Assembly (NCBI GenBank): GCA_900545665.1
Contig: UQZU01000010.1
Location: 1-62,370, forward strand
Length of the DNA stretch: 62,370 bases
Reading direction: 5' to 3'
Origin: an uncultured Collinsella sp.
GTDB lineage: Bacteria > Actinomycetota > Coriobacteriia > Coriobacteriales > Coriobacteriaceae
Positions 27,805 to 35,309 of this stretch are shown here, piece after piece. Each line of letters begins with the position of its first letter. Position 1 is the first letter of the stretch. The translations under genes and the position numbers were made by a program. A model generated the notes under the pieces. The model searched no databases. It was not told the DNA's origin and worked only from the letters and a program-made list of their open reading frames with translations.

Positions 27805-28758
27805 TTAGCCGTGGAAGCGAGCTGTGGGTGCAAGCGGCTGTTCACGAAAGACGCGCTCGACGGCAGCGCGGTATTCGTCGACCTTTTTGGTCTTGCGTAC
27901 GATCTTGTGGACGGTAGCGGGATCAGCGAAAGCGCACTTGGCGTAGAACCACCACTCCTTCATGCGGAAGACCGCATTGCCGCCAATCTCTTCTGCATAT
28001 GCCGCAAACAGCGTGTCGTGGAAGCGCTGCAGCTCAGCAGCCGTTGCAGCAGGGCCGCCCTTGACCATGCGAGCCAGAGCGGGGTTCGCGAGCAGGCCAC
28101 GCCCCAACATCACATGGCGCGTGCCGGGATAGGCCTCCACCAGCGCATCCATATCCTCAAGATCAAAAATATCGCCGTTATAGGCAACCGGGAACGGCGC
28201 ACGCTCCAGCGTCTCGCCATAAAACTCTTTGCGCGGCGAGCCCGCATAACGGTCCTTCTGCACGCGCGGATGCACGATCAGCTCTGCCAGCGGCATGCGG
28301 CAATATAGATCGAGTATGCGCTCGTATTCGTCGTCGCTCTCCAACCCCAACCTGGTCTTGACCGATACCGGCAGCGGAGAGCGCTCACACACGTCACCCA
28401 AGAACACCTCAAGTTCGTCGAGATTACGCAAGAAACCCGAGCCCTTGCCCTTGGCGACAACCGTCCCCGAGGGGCAACCCAAGTTGAGATTGACCTCGCG
28501 ATAGCCCATGTCGGCGAGCACCTGTGCCGCCCACACAAACTCGTCCGCGTTCTTGGACATCAGCTGAGGCACCACGTTGAGCCCCTGGTTATTGGCAGGA
28601 TCGATCTCCTTAAACGCCTTGCCGCCAAAGCGGTTTCCCACCCGCGGCGGCGGCAAAAACGGCGTGTAATAGCAATCGAGCGCACCGAAGCACTCCGCAT
28701 GCACGCGACGGAACACATGCCCGGTAATCCCCTCCATAGGGGCCAGCGAAAGGATCAT
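27805..28758 (-). CDS. tRNA-dihydrouridine synthase
   Basis: A 317-residue FMN-dependent Dus enzyme, which reduces uridine in tRNA D-loops. The N-terminal LAPMEGITGHVFR, the catalytic-Cys region NLGCPSGTVVAKGKGSGFL, VKTRLGLE and the C-terminal-of-barrel GRGLLANP motif are all present. Exact Dus subfamily (DusA, B or C) is not assigned; the APMEG start and short length are nearer DusC. The gene ends among REP-like bases. Confidence 0.9.
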   Translation of the reverse strand: MILSLAPMEGITGHVFRRVHAECFGALDCYYTPFLPPPRVGNRFGGKAFKEIDPANNQGLNVVPQLMSKNADEFVWAAQVLADMGYREVNLNLGCPSGTVVAKGKGSGFLRNLDELEVFLGDVCERSPLPVSVKTRLGLESDDEYERILDLYCRMPLAELIVHPRVQKDRYAGSPRKEFYGETLERAPFPVAYNGDIFDLEDMDALVEAYPGTRHVMLGRGLLANPALARMVKGGPAATAAELQRFHDTLFAAYAEEIGGNAVFRMKEWWFYAKCAFADPATVHKIVRKTKKVDEYRAAVERVFREQPLAPTARFHG

Positions 28759-28782
28759 CTACTCTTCTCTCATATCAACACA

Positions 28783-28803
28783 ACAAAGGGGCCGTCCCTT
28801 TGT
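28783..28803. repeat. REP-like palindrome, ACAAAGGG/CCCTTTGT family
   Basis: ACAAAGGG (28783-28790) and CCCTTTGT (28796-28803) flank the five-base loop GCCGT. Larger relatives lie at 29090-29122 and 35277-35309. Confidence 0.6.
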
Positions 28804-28891
28804 CACATGCATTATGCCTTGCGCTTCAGGCGATTCACAAGGAAGAGGTAGCTACTGAACGATGACCACCCTCCAGCCGCACCCCATACAA

Positions 28892-29074
28892 CGAGGTCTA
28901 ATACTTTTCCCGAGAAGTGAACGAGTGAAAACGGGCCCCCGAAGCATCGGCACTTTCGAGATGCAATTTCCTGCGGTTTTGCCAGCCAAATCCTGCGGGT
29001 TTGACGTCTAAAAATGTCGATGCTTCGGAGGTCCAAGTATGGCCGTTCACTTCTCGGAAAAGTATTAGACCTCG
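28892..29074. mobile_element. MITE-like element with nested inverted repeats
   Basis: The outer arms are 28892-28922 and 29045-29074. They start CGAGGTCTAATACTTTTC and are identical apart from one extra C in the left arm. Inside, CCGAAGCATCG (28939-28949) pairs with CGATGCTTCGG (29018-29028). Two near-copies of TCCTGCGG(G)TTT lie in the centre. No gene is supportable in 28759-29206. Confidence 0.6.
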
Positions 29075-29089
29075 ATTTACATGCCACTC

Positions 29090-29122
29090 AATGTGACAAA
29101 ATGGCTGCTTCTTTGTCACATT
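29090..29122. repeat. REP-like palindrome, AATGTGACAAA family
   Basis: AATGTGACAAA (29090-29100) and TTTGTCACATT (29112-29122) are perfect arms. The copy lies just before the 3' end of the MFS gene and may also act as a terminator. Confidence 0.65.
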
Positions 29123-29206
29123 CGATGAAAAAGGGCACCGATGTTAGTCGATGCCCCAAAGCGGCTGCAGGTTAAGCCCTACAGCGTATGTCTAAGACGA
29201 ATCGAA

Positions 29207-30472
29207 CTATTCGTCCCAGGAGAGGTTCTTACCAGTCTTTTTTGCCAGCAGCAAGAACAGGCCGATAATAACGTTGCACGCGATGCAGAAGATGAAGACG
29301 CCCTGGAAGGAGCCGACAAGCTCATAGACCTTCATCATAACGGGCATGCCAAAGGCGCCGACGATATAGCCCACGGAGCAGATCAGCGCGAAGATGCGAC
29401 CGAAATCGCGGGAGCCAAAGACATCCATAACCAAAACGGTCAGGGCAGTGCCAGCGATGACGTACATTACGTCGTTCACGCCTGCTGCGAGGATGCTGAG
29501 CGTCGAGTTGCCGCTGCTCATCATGAGCATGACAAAGGAGAGGATGGAGACAGCGAGCCAGCCCAGAATAGCCTTCGTGCTGCCAAACTTATCGCAAGTG
29601 GTGCCGACGATCGGATTGAGGAACAGATCGAAGAGCGATGCAGCGGATACCATGAAGCCGCCCACCATGGGGCTAAAACCAACCTCGGAAGCATACGTCG
29701 GGAAGAGCTGGTTCATGCAGCAAGTGAGCTGAACGAGACAGAGGAAGCCGATGCAGAAGAAGAAGGCAGGCGACTTAATGGCGCGCGCATAGCTAACGCC
29801 ACGCGTGCTATCCTCGGTCGTCTCCTCGGTCTCGGTGACCGTCTCGCCCTCGACGTAGCCATAGGGCAGCATGCCCTTGTCCTGAGGCTTATAGCGAATA
29901 ATCAGGACGGAAGCGGGGAGAATGAGCACGGCGGAGACGCCAGCGAGCACCAGATAGCCAGTCCTCCAGCCAGCGGCCTCGATGACAGAGGTGATGACGG
30001 GACTCATGATGAGCATGTAAATCGAGTTCACTGCCCAAGCGAGACCGATTGCCAGGCCACCAGATTTTTTGAACCACTGGTCAATAACGTCGGACATGGC
30101 GACGCCGGTGGTGAAGGCGAAGCAAACGCCAATCAGGGCGCCAGCGGCGATGAACATCCAGACTTCGGTGTAGAAGGCCATGCCTGCGCCGGCAGCAAGC
30201 AAAATAAGCTCGACAACGGGGAGCCAAACCTTGCCAACGACCTTGGGAATGAGTTTTCCGACAAACGGAAGAGCTGCCGCAAGACCAATGAGCGTTGCGG
30301 TGAAGTAATACGAGAAGATGGAATAGTCAAACCCGAACTCCTCGCACACGGGTGCGACGAAGGAGCCCGCGATGACGCTATAGGATCCGGTCGTGCCGGC
30401 AGACATAAGGCCGAGCGCGATTACGAGAACCCATGCGTAAACCTTGCTGCTCTTTAACTTTGCATTTTCCAT
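29207..30472 (-). CDS. MFS transporter, OFA-like (paralogue 1)
   Basis: A 421-residue 12-helix major facilitator. The first helix VYAWVLVIALGLMSAGTTGS and the FSYYFTATLIGLAAALPFVG region resemble the oxalate/formate antiporter group, which exchanges small organic anions or related solutes. ATG 30472 has AGGAG upstream and lies 11 bases after the carbamoyltransferase stop, so the two are probably one operon. It is closely similar along its whole length to the MFS gene at 33852. In canonical agmatine deiminase loci an APC antiporter holds this place. Confidence 0.88.
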   Translation of the reverse strand: MENAKLKSSKVYAWVLVIALGLMSAGTTGSYSVIAGSFVAPVCEEFGFDYSIFSYYFTATLIGLAAALPFVGKLIPKVVGKVWLPVVELILLAAGAGMAFYTEVWMFIAAGALIGVCFAFTTGVAMSDVIDQWFKKSGGLAIGLAWAVNSIYMLIMSPVITSVIEAAGWRTGYLVLAGVSAVLILPASVLIIRYKPQDKGMLPYGYVEGETVTETEETTEDSTRGVSYARAIKSPAFFFCIGFLCLVQLTCCMNQLFPTYASEVGFSPMVGGFMVSAASLFDLFLNPIVGTTCDKFGSTKAILGWLAVSILSFVMLMMSSGNSTLSILAAGVNDVMYVIAGTALTVLVMDVFGSRDFGRIFALICSVGYIVGAFGMPVMMKVYELVGSFQGVFIFCIACNVIIGLFLLLAKKTGKNLSWDE

Positions 30473-30483
30473 TGATACAGCTC

Positions 30484-31548
30484 CTAGAGACCCAGAAGGG
30501 CACACATAACGGCCTTGATGGTGTGCTGACGGTTCTCTGCCTCACGGAAGATGACCGAAGCGTTGGCCTCAAAGCACTCGTCGGCAATCTCAAAGCCCTC
30601 GGTGATGATTTCGCGATGGAGGTCGTTCTTGCACTGGTCGAGGAGCATTTTGCCGACACGGTGATCTGCGTTATGGACAGAGGGAAGCTCATGCATGCAG
30701 AAGATGTCGGGATTGTTGGTGCGCTTGCACAGCTCGCTGGTGACGCGATAGGGGTACAAAGACTCGGCATCGCCCAGCCAGGAGTTGTAGTCGTCGGGAT
30801 CCAGAACCTCTTCGCCGCACTCGGGGTTGATGTAGCGCCACTCCTCGGTAACGATAACGTCAACGCCATCCAGGGCATCGAGGTCAGAGGTGATGGTAAA
30901 GGTCCTATTGGGAGCGTACTTGGCATAGCAGGCCTCCACCTCTTCGATCATTTCCTTGCACATCTGATGACGGAGGTCGTCGGGGCCGATGGCGAGGAAG
31001 TCCATGTCGAGCATAGCGCACAGACGGCCATACCACACTGGGGCGCCGGCGCAGTTGCCAACGAAAGCCATCTTCTTGCCGCGGCTCGTACGCAGACCGC
31101 CCCATTGCTCTTCCATCGTAAGAGCGTCAGCGAGCATCTGAGTCGGGTGATCGCCGAGAGTAAGGGCATTGATGACCGGGATGTCAACCAGGTCGGCGAC
31201 GTCATAGAGGAACTGCTCGTCCTTCTGTGCGCGGTAGACGATGAGATCGTACATGCCGTTAAAGACGCGCATGGCATCCTTGACGGTCTCGCAGTCACCC
31301 ATGTGGGAGTTGGTCAGATAAGTGAAGCCCATGCCCAAATCATTGCAGGAGGTCTCGAATGCGCAACGAGTACGGGTCGAGCCCCACTCGAAGTTGGCGA
31401 GGACGTTTTTGCCGGGGAAGTAGCGCTGGTCGACACCAGACTTCTTCTGAGCCTTAAGGTTCCAGGCAAGATCGATGAGATAGCGGAAATCCTCGGAGGA
31501 GAGATCATGGATGTTGATGTAGTCGCGACCGCGGAGGCTGTTGTTCAT
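30484..31548 (-). CDS. Aspartate/ornithine carbamoyltransferase family protein with altered substrate motif
   Basis: A 354-residue enzyme of the carbamoyltransferase fold. The carbamoyl-phosphate site is intact: STRTRCAFE near residue 55, MYDLIVYR and HPTQMLAD. The substrate side differs from ornithine and putrescine enzymes: HCLP is replaced by HELP (MHELPSVHNADHR), and the usual DVWxSMG loop reads TEEWRYINP. ATG 31548 is preferred, with AAAGGA 9 bases upstream. It follows the deiminase gene, so it likely uses the ureido product of that enzyme and phosphate to give an amine and carbamoyl phosphate. The exact substrate is open. Confidence 0.85.
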   Translation of the reverse strand: MNNSLRGRDYINIHDLSSEDFRYLIDLAWNLKAQKKSGVDQRYFPGKNVLANFEWGSTRTRCAFETSCNDLGMGFTYLTNSHMGDCETVKDAMRVFNGMYDLIVYRAQKDEQFLYDVADLVDIPVINALTLGDHPTQMLADALTMEEQWGGLRTSRGKKMAFVGNCAGAPVWYGRLCAMLDMDFLAIGPDDLRHQMCKEMIEEVEACYAKYAPNRTFTITSDLDALDGVDVIVTEEWRYINPECGEEVLDPDDYNSWLGDAESLYPYRVTSELCKRTNNPDIFCMHELPSVHNADHRVGKMLLDQCKNDLHREIITEGFEIADECFEANASVIFREAENRQHTIKAVMCALLGL

Positions 31549-31591
31549 GCCCATTTCCTTTCGAATTATTATCAAAATTATTGTTGAATGT

Positions 31592-31624
31592 GTCCCCGAG
31601 GAAAACACGGATATCCCTCGGGGA
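31592..31624 (-). promoter_or_regulatory. Hairpin in the deiminase-carbamoyltransferase spacer
   Basis: TCCCCGAGG and CCTCGGGGA are perfect 9-bp arms around a 13-base loop, in the 123-base spacer. There is no U run, so attenuation or mRNA processing is more likely than simple termination. Confidence 0.45.
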
Positions 31625-31671
31625 GCGGTACATGTGGCGCCTAAGCCAAAGAGCGCAGGCTCTAAGGCTCA

Positions 31672-32910
31672 CTAACGACTGGCCGCCACGTCCTTAGTCC
31701 AGCAGTGCACGCCGCCGCCGGACAGGTTAAGCGCGAGGGAATCAATCATGATGACCTTGCGATCGGGGAAGCAGCTCTCAAGAACTGCCTTGGCCTGCTC
31801 ATCCTTCTCTTTCACGACCTCGCTCATGCCCTCGTGGTAATAACGCTGGCCAAGAACGACGCCGTTGCAAATCAGGAAGTTGCAGTAGCTCGCTGCGGCG
31901 TAGAAGTGGACGGGGCCCTCGGGCCAGGGGGTGCCATCCATAAACTTGCCGCCCATTTCGTCGATGAAGCCCTTATAGAGCTCGTAATCTTCATCGCCAG
32001 GGGCGATAACGACTTCAATAGGCTCGGCGGTGGGCATACGAACGATCTCGAAGGGCTTGCCCTCCCAGTCCGTTTCGTTGCTCAGGATCTCGTAGGCTGC
32101 CTCAATGCGGCGACGAGACTCTGCTCCAGCCTTGCTCGAGGCTGCCTCTTCATCGGACACCTCGGCAAGAAGAATCTTGTTCGGAGTGATAAAGCGACAC
32201 ATCTCATCAATGTGAGCTGCAAAGCTCATGCCAAAGACGGGAGTTCCGTCTTCCTTCTCGTCGAGGATGCCCAGTCGATAGTCGTCGTCCTCGAGCATAG
32301 GCTGCGGAAGCCAGATAACCTTGTTGAGGTTGTAGATGCGCTTATACTCGGCCTCTACTTCCTCTTTCGTGAACTCGGGATTACGCTTGCGGCATTCCGT
32401 GTCCTCGATGGCGATCAGAGTGCCGTGACCGTCAAACTCGCGGTCGCCGCCCTCCGAAACCATTTCGGAATTGACGATATCGAAGCAACCGAGCGCAACC
32501 GCCATGTGAACGGCTGCCTTACGTGCGGACTGGCACTCCGGGGAGTTCTTGTCCCACACGCCGTAATAGGTCCAAGCGGGGTTGACCATATAAGAATGGC
32601 CCTTGTCGTCGACCATGATGCTGGGGCCGTTGTCGCGGACATAGAAGTTGGAGTCTTCGAACTGCGTGATCTCGATGCGATCGAGATCAACCCCCTCCTC
32701 CTTCAGGCGCGAGCAAGCCTCCTCATAGGAGCCGGGGGTGCCGCAATTGAGGTTGACCGTAACGTCGCCATACTCGAGCAGAGCCTTGATCACGTCAACG
32801 CAGGGCTGGCGGTTATCGTAGCCCTCTGCACGGATGTAATCGGGAAGCCATGTCACATAGACGTTGGAGCGCTTCTCGAACTCGCCCGGCATACGATAGT
32901 TCTCGTACAT
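31672..32910 (-). CDS. Agmatine deiminase-like guanidino hydrolase
   Basis: A 412-residue enzyme of the agmatine/peptidyl-arginine deiminase superfamily. The full catalytic set is visible: Asp in FYVRDNGPS, Glu in EGGDREFDGHGT, His and Asp in FAAHIDEM and Cys in GGGVHCWTKD. Known members turn agmatine into N-carbamoylputrescine and ammonia. The usual WxRDTGP is FYVRDNGP here, and GGGxxHC is retained. ATG 32910 has AAGGA 7 bases upstream. A divergent TetR gene and palindromic operators lie upstream. Agmatine is the default guess, but another guanidino compound fits as well. Confidence 0.85.
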   Translation of the reverse strand: MYENYRMPGEFEKRSNVYVTWLPDYIRAEGYDNRQPCVDVIKALLEYGDVTVNLNCGTPGSYEEACSRLKEEGVDLDRIEITQFEDSNFYVRDNGPSIMVDDKGHSYMVNPAWTYYGVWDKNSPECQSARKAAVHMAVALGCFDIVNSEMVSEGGDREFDGHGTLIAIEDTECRKRNPEFTKEEVEAEYKRIYNLNKVIWLPQPMLEDDDYRLGILDEKEDGTPVFGMSFAAHIDEMCRFITPNKILLAEVSDEEAASSKAGAESRRRIEAAYEILSNETDWEGKPFEIVRMPTAEPIEVVIAPGDEDYELYKGFIDEMGGKFMDGTPWPEGPVHFYAAASYCNFLICNGVVLGQRYYHEGMSEVVKEKDEQAKAVLESCFPDRKVIMIDSLALNLSGGGVHCWTKDVAASR

Positions 32911-32976
32911 GGTTGGTCCTTCCGTCGGGTTTCCCGCGATGCTGTCCGGCCGCGACAATAGCGGGGTTTCACCTGC

Positions 32977-33006
32977 TATAGTACTACTATACCTACCGTT
33001 CGGTAG
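32977..33006. promoter_or_regulatory. Two adjacent operator palindromes before the deiminase gene
   Basis: TATAGT-ACT-ACTATA (32977-32991) is followed at once by CTACCG-TT-CGGTAG (32993-33006), both perfect. They lie between the divergent deiminase and TetR genes. The second shares its core with sites at 33042, 35164 and 35237. Confidence 0.65.
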
Positions 33007-33041
33007 ATAATTTTGAATAATTGCCGCTCGCCTACTGATAC

Positions 33042-33057
33042 ATACCGTTCGCCGTAT
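33042..33057. promoter_or_regulatory. Second TACCGTTCG-type site before the TetR gene
   Basis: ATACCGTTCGCCGTAT repeats the TACCGTTCG core, with outer arms ATAC/GTAT. It lies 78 bases before the TetR start and may serve autoregulation. Confidence 0.5.
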
Positions 33058-33134
33058 ATAGTGGTCATGTTTGGACACGAATTGATGTTCCGTTGCCATC
33101 CTTAATAATGTTGGTAGTGCGGAAGTGATTTGCA

Positions 33135-33713
33135 ATGGAGAAATGCAGCGTGAGCACAAGAAAAAAAATATTGGACGCAATGTACGATCTTGTGGCAGAA
33201 GTCGGTTATGACAAAGCGTCTATCGGAAAGATTTGCGACTTTGTCGGTATATCCAAGCCGTCGGTGTACTACTACTTTCCCTCAAAAGAGGAGATTTTCA
33301 CTACGCTCTTGGACAGCATGTTTCCGACCATTGACTATCAGCGCGACTACTCGCTAATAGTCGATAGGGACGGGTTCAAGGCCGCGCTTATCGAGCTCGG
33401 CAATTCAGTTATAGGTGGCTATCGAAGCGATGAAAAGCGCCGGCGCGTGCTGGCCGAGGTTAGCGTTCAAGCAAATCGAATTCCTGCAGTTCAGGAACGT
33501 CAAGCGACGGCGACCAAACGAACCATGGATGCGCTTAAAGACATCCTTCTTCATGGTGTAGAGATTGGCGCGTTTTCCGATAGCGCCGACGTAATGCTCT
33601 ACGTACAAATTCTTTATACCGTTCTGGAGGGAGCAAGCAATACGGTCGCTCAAGGTGAGGATATTGATGAAAAAGCGGTTTGGGCGGGAATAGTCGAGCT
33701 GATGTTCAAATAA
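33135..33713 (+). CDS. TetR/AcrR family transcriptional regulator
   Basis: A 192-residue regulator. The N-terminal helix-turn-helix is clear (TRKKILDAMYDLVAEVGYDKASIGKICDFVGISKPSVYYYFPSKEEIF in pieces, residues 7-55). The C-terminal helical ligand domain is unassigned. It is divergent from the deiminase gene and convergent with the second MFS gene. Palindromes with a TACCG-NN-CGGTA core occur upstream of both flanking transcription units, so it probably controls the deiminase, the carbamoyltransferase and both transporters. ATG 33135 or GTG 33150 could be the start. Confidence 0.9.
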   Translation: MEKCSVSTRKKILDAMYDLVAEVGYDKASIGKICDFVGISKPSVYYYFPSKEEIFTTLLDSMFPTIDYQRDYSLIVDRDGFKAALIELGNSVIGGYRSDEKRRRVLAEVSVQANRIPAVQERQATATKRTMDALKDILLHGVEIGAFSDSADVMLYVQILYTVLEGASNTVAQGEDIDEKAVWAGIVELMFK

Positions 33714-33775
33714 ACCAGCCAAGCTGAAGCGCATGTTGGCACCCATGGTGCCTGCGGGCAACCTCTAAAACGAAA

Positions 33776-33815
33776 ACAGGGGTCGACTCCAGTCTGGCTT
33801 GGAGTCGACCCCTGT
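33776..33815. terminator. Bidirectional intrinsic terminator
   Basis: ACAGGGGTCGACTCCA and TGGAGTCGACCCCTGT are perfect 16-bp arms with an eight-base loop, between convergent TetR and MFS genes. Confidence 0.85.
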
Positions 33816-33851
33816 TGCATGGCAATCTATGCCGATGCAAATCGGCGCTTA

Positions 33852-35132
33852 TTACTTTTCAGCAGCCTTATTGAGAAAGCCGGAAACGATAGCAAACGCA
33901 GCAATCATAAGGTTGCAGGCAATGCAGAAGATAAATACTCCCTGGAATGACCCTGCCATGCCGTAAACCTTCATCATGACCGGCATTCCAAAAGCACCGA
34001 CGACATAGCCCGCTGAGCAAACGATCGAATAGATCCTTCCAAAATCGCGTGATCCAAAGAGCGAGAGGAGAAGCATCGGCATTGCGGTTCCAACGATGGC
34101 GAACATGACATCGTTTACACCAGCTGCAATGATGGAAACGGTCTCATTGCTTCCGCCAATGATAAGAAGCAGGAATGAAAGAATGCTGACACCTGTCCAT
34201 GCGACCGTTGCTTTAATAGCGCCAAGCTTGTCGCATGTTTTGCCCACGAAGGGATTTAGGAAGATATCGGAGAGTGAAGCTGCCGAGACCATTAAGCTTC
34301 CTACGATAGGATTGAAACCGACCTCGCTTGCATAGGTTGGAAACAGCTGGTTCATACAGCAGGTGAGCTGCGCCACGCAAAGCAAGAGGACACAGAGAAT
34401 AAAAGACGGCGTTTTCGCGGCATCGCGGAGTGCCATGCCCGAAAGGACATCTTCCTGCTCATCGGCGCTGCAGCTCTCATGGGTTTCGGAGGCGGTCTCT
34501 CCGTACGGAAGCATATTGCGATCAGAGGGGTTAAGGCGAATGATAAATGCGCTTGCAGGCAAAATCATAGCTGCAGAAACGGCCGCAAGCACGATGTATC
34601 CCGTACGCCAGCCTTGCTGCTCGATGACCAGCGTAATGACAGGACTCAATAACAGCGTGCAGAGAGAATTAACGCCCCAAGCGAGGCCGATGGCGAGACC
34701 GGACGATTTGCTGAACCATTGGTCAATGACATCGGACATGCAGACGCCCGTTGTAAACGAAAAGCAGATGCCGATCACTGCGGCGGAGACGGTGAACATC
34801 CAGACCTCGGTGTAGAACGCCATTGCGGCGCCGGCGGCAATAAGGACGAGTTCAATGCAAATATGCCATGGTTTGCCGATTACTTTTGGAATGAAGCGAC
34901 TCAAAAGCGGAAGCCCAAGCGCAAGGCCAAGAAGAATCGCGGTCAAATAGAAAGAAAAAGAAGTGTAGTCAAAGCCCAGATCTTCACATACTGGAGCAAC
35001 GAATGAGCCGGCAATAATGCTATATGTGCCAGTTGTTCCGGCGGACATTAAGCCGAGCGCAATAACGACGACCCAAGCAAATGCGCCGCTTTCACGGAGA
35101 CAATCTTTTTTGGCTGGTGTGGTGAGAGTCAT
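33852..35132 (-). CDS. MFS transporter, OFA-like (paralogue 2)
   Basis: A 426-residue 12-helix transporter, colinear with the MFS at 29207 and sharing long identical stretches (VVIALGLMSAGTTG, GVFIFCIACN, AGVNDVMF/Y). ATG 35132 has GGAG upstream. It forms its own leftward unit with an operator-like palindrome at 35164-35185. Two paralogues around one pathway may split import of the guanidino substrate and export of the amine product, or handle two substrates. Confidence 0.88.
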   Translation of the reverse strand: MTLTTPAKKDCLRESGAFAWVVVIALGLMSAGTTGTYSIIAGSFVAPVCEDLGFDYTSFSFYLTAILLGLALGLPLLSRFIPKVIGKPWHICIELVLIAAGAAMAFYTEVWMFTVSAAVIGICFSFTTGVCMSDVIDQWFSKSSGLAIGLAWGVNSLCTLLLSPVITLVIEQQGWRTGYIVLAAVSAAMILPASAFIIRLNPSDRNMLPYGETASETHESCSADEQEDVLSGMALRDAAKTPSFILCVLLLCVAQLTCCMNQLFPTYASEVGFNPIVGSLMVSAASLSDIFLNPFVGKTCDKLGAIKATVAWTGVSILSFLLLIIGGSNETVSIIAAGVNDVMFAIVGTAMPMLLLSLFGSRDFGRIYSIVCSAGYVVGAFGMPVMMKVYGMAGSFQGVFIFCIACNLMIAAFAIVSGFLNKAAEK

Positions 35133-35163
35133 GGTTGCTCCATTTCTATCGGCAATACATCCT

Positions 35164-35185
35164 ATATGCCTACCGATAGGTATAT
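35164..35185. promoter_or_regulatory. Operator-like palindrome before MFS paralogue 2
   Basis: ATATGCCTA and TAGGTATAT flank CCGA, with one mismatched pair. The TACCGATAGGTA core resembles the sites before the deiminase gene. A further variant, CTGCCGAACGGTAA, lies at 35237-35250. Confidence 0.55.
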
Positions 35186-35276
35186 AAACCAGAGGACTCT
35201 TCGTCAAGCATTAAGCGGGGAGAGGGAGTTCTTAACCTGCCGAACGGTAATTAGACCCCGTTTTCGCAAGGGTCTC

Positions 35277-35309
35277 AATGTGACAAAGGGACTGCCCCTT
35301 TGTCACATT
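35277..35309. terminator. REP-like palindrome acting as terminator of the MacB-like gene
   Basis: AATGTGACAAAGGG (35277-35290) and CCCTTTGTCACATT (35296-35309) are perfect 14-bp arms with a five-base loop. The right arm overlaps the stop codon of the leftward ABC gene. It is the best-conserved member of the family also seen at 28783 and 29090. Confidence 0.7.

Noticed and set aside
33738..33752. GGCACC-CAT-GGTGCC hairpin after the TetR gene as an operator
   Set aside because: It is short and directly precedes a much stronger terminator, so it is more likely incidental.
29207..35132. Arginine deiminase operon
   Set aside because: The deiminase has the agmatine/peptidyl-arginine-type GGGxHC ending, not an ArcA-type sequence, and no carbamate kinase or ArcD-like antiporter is present.
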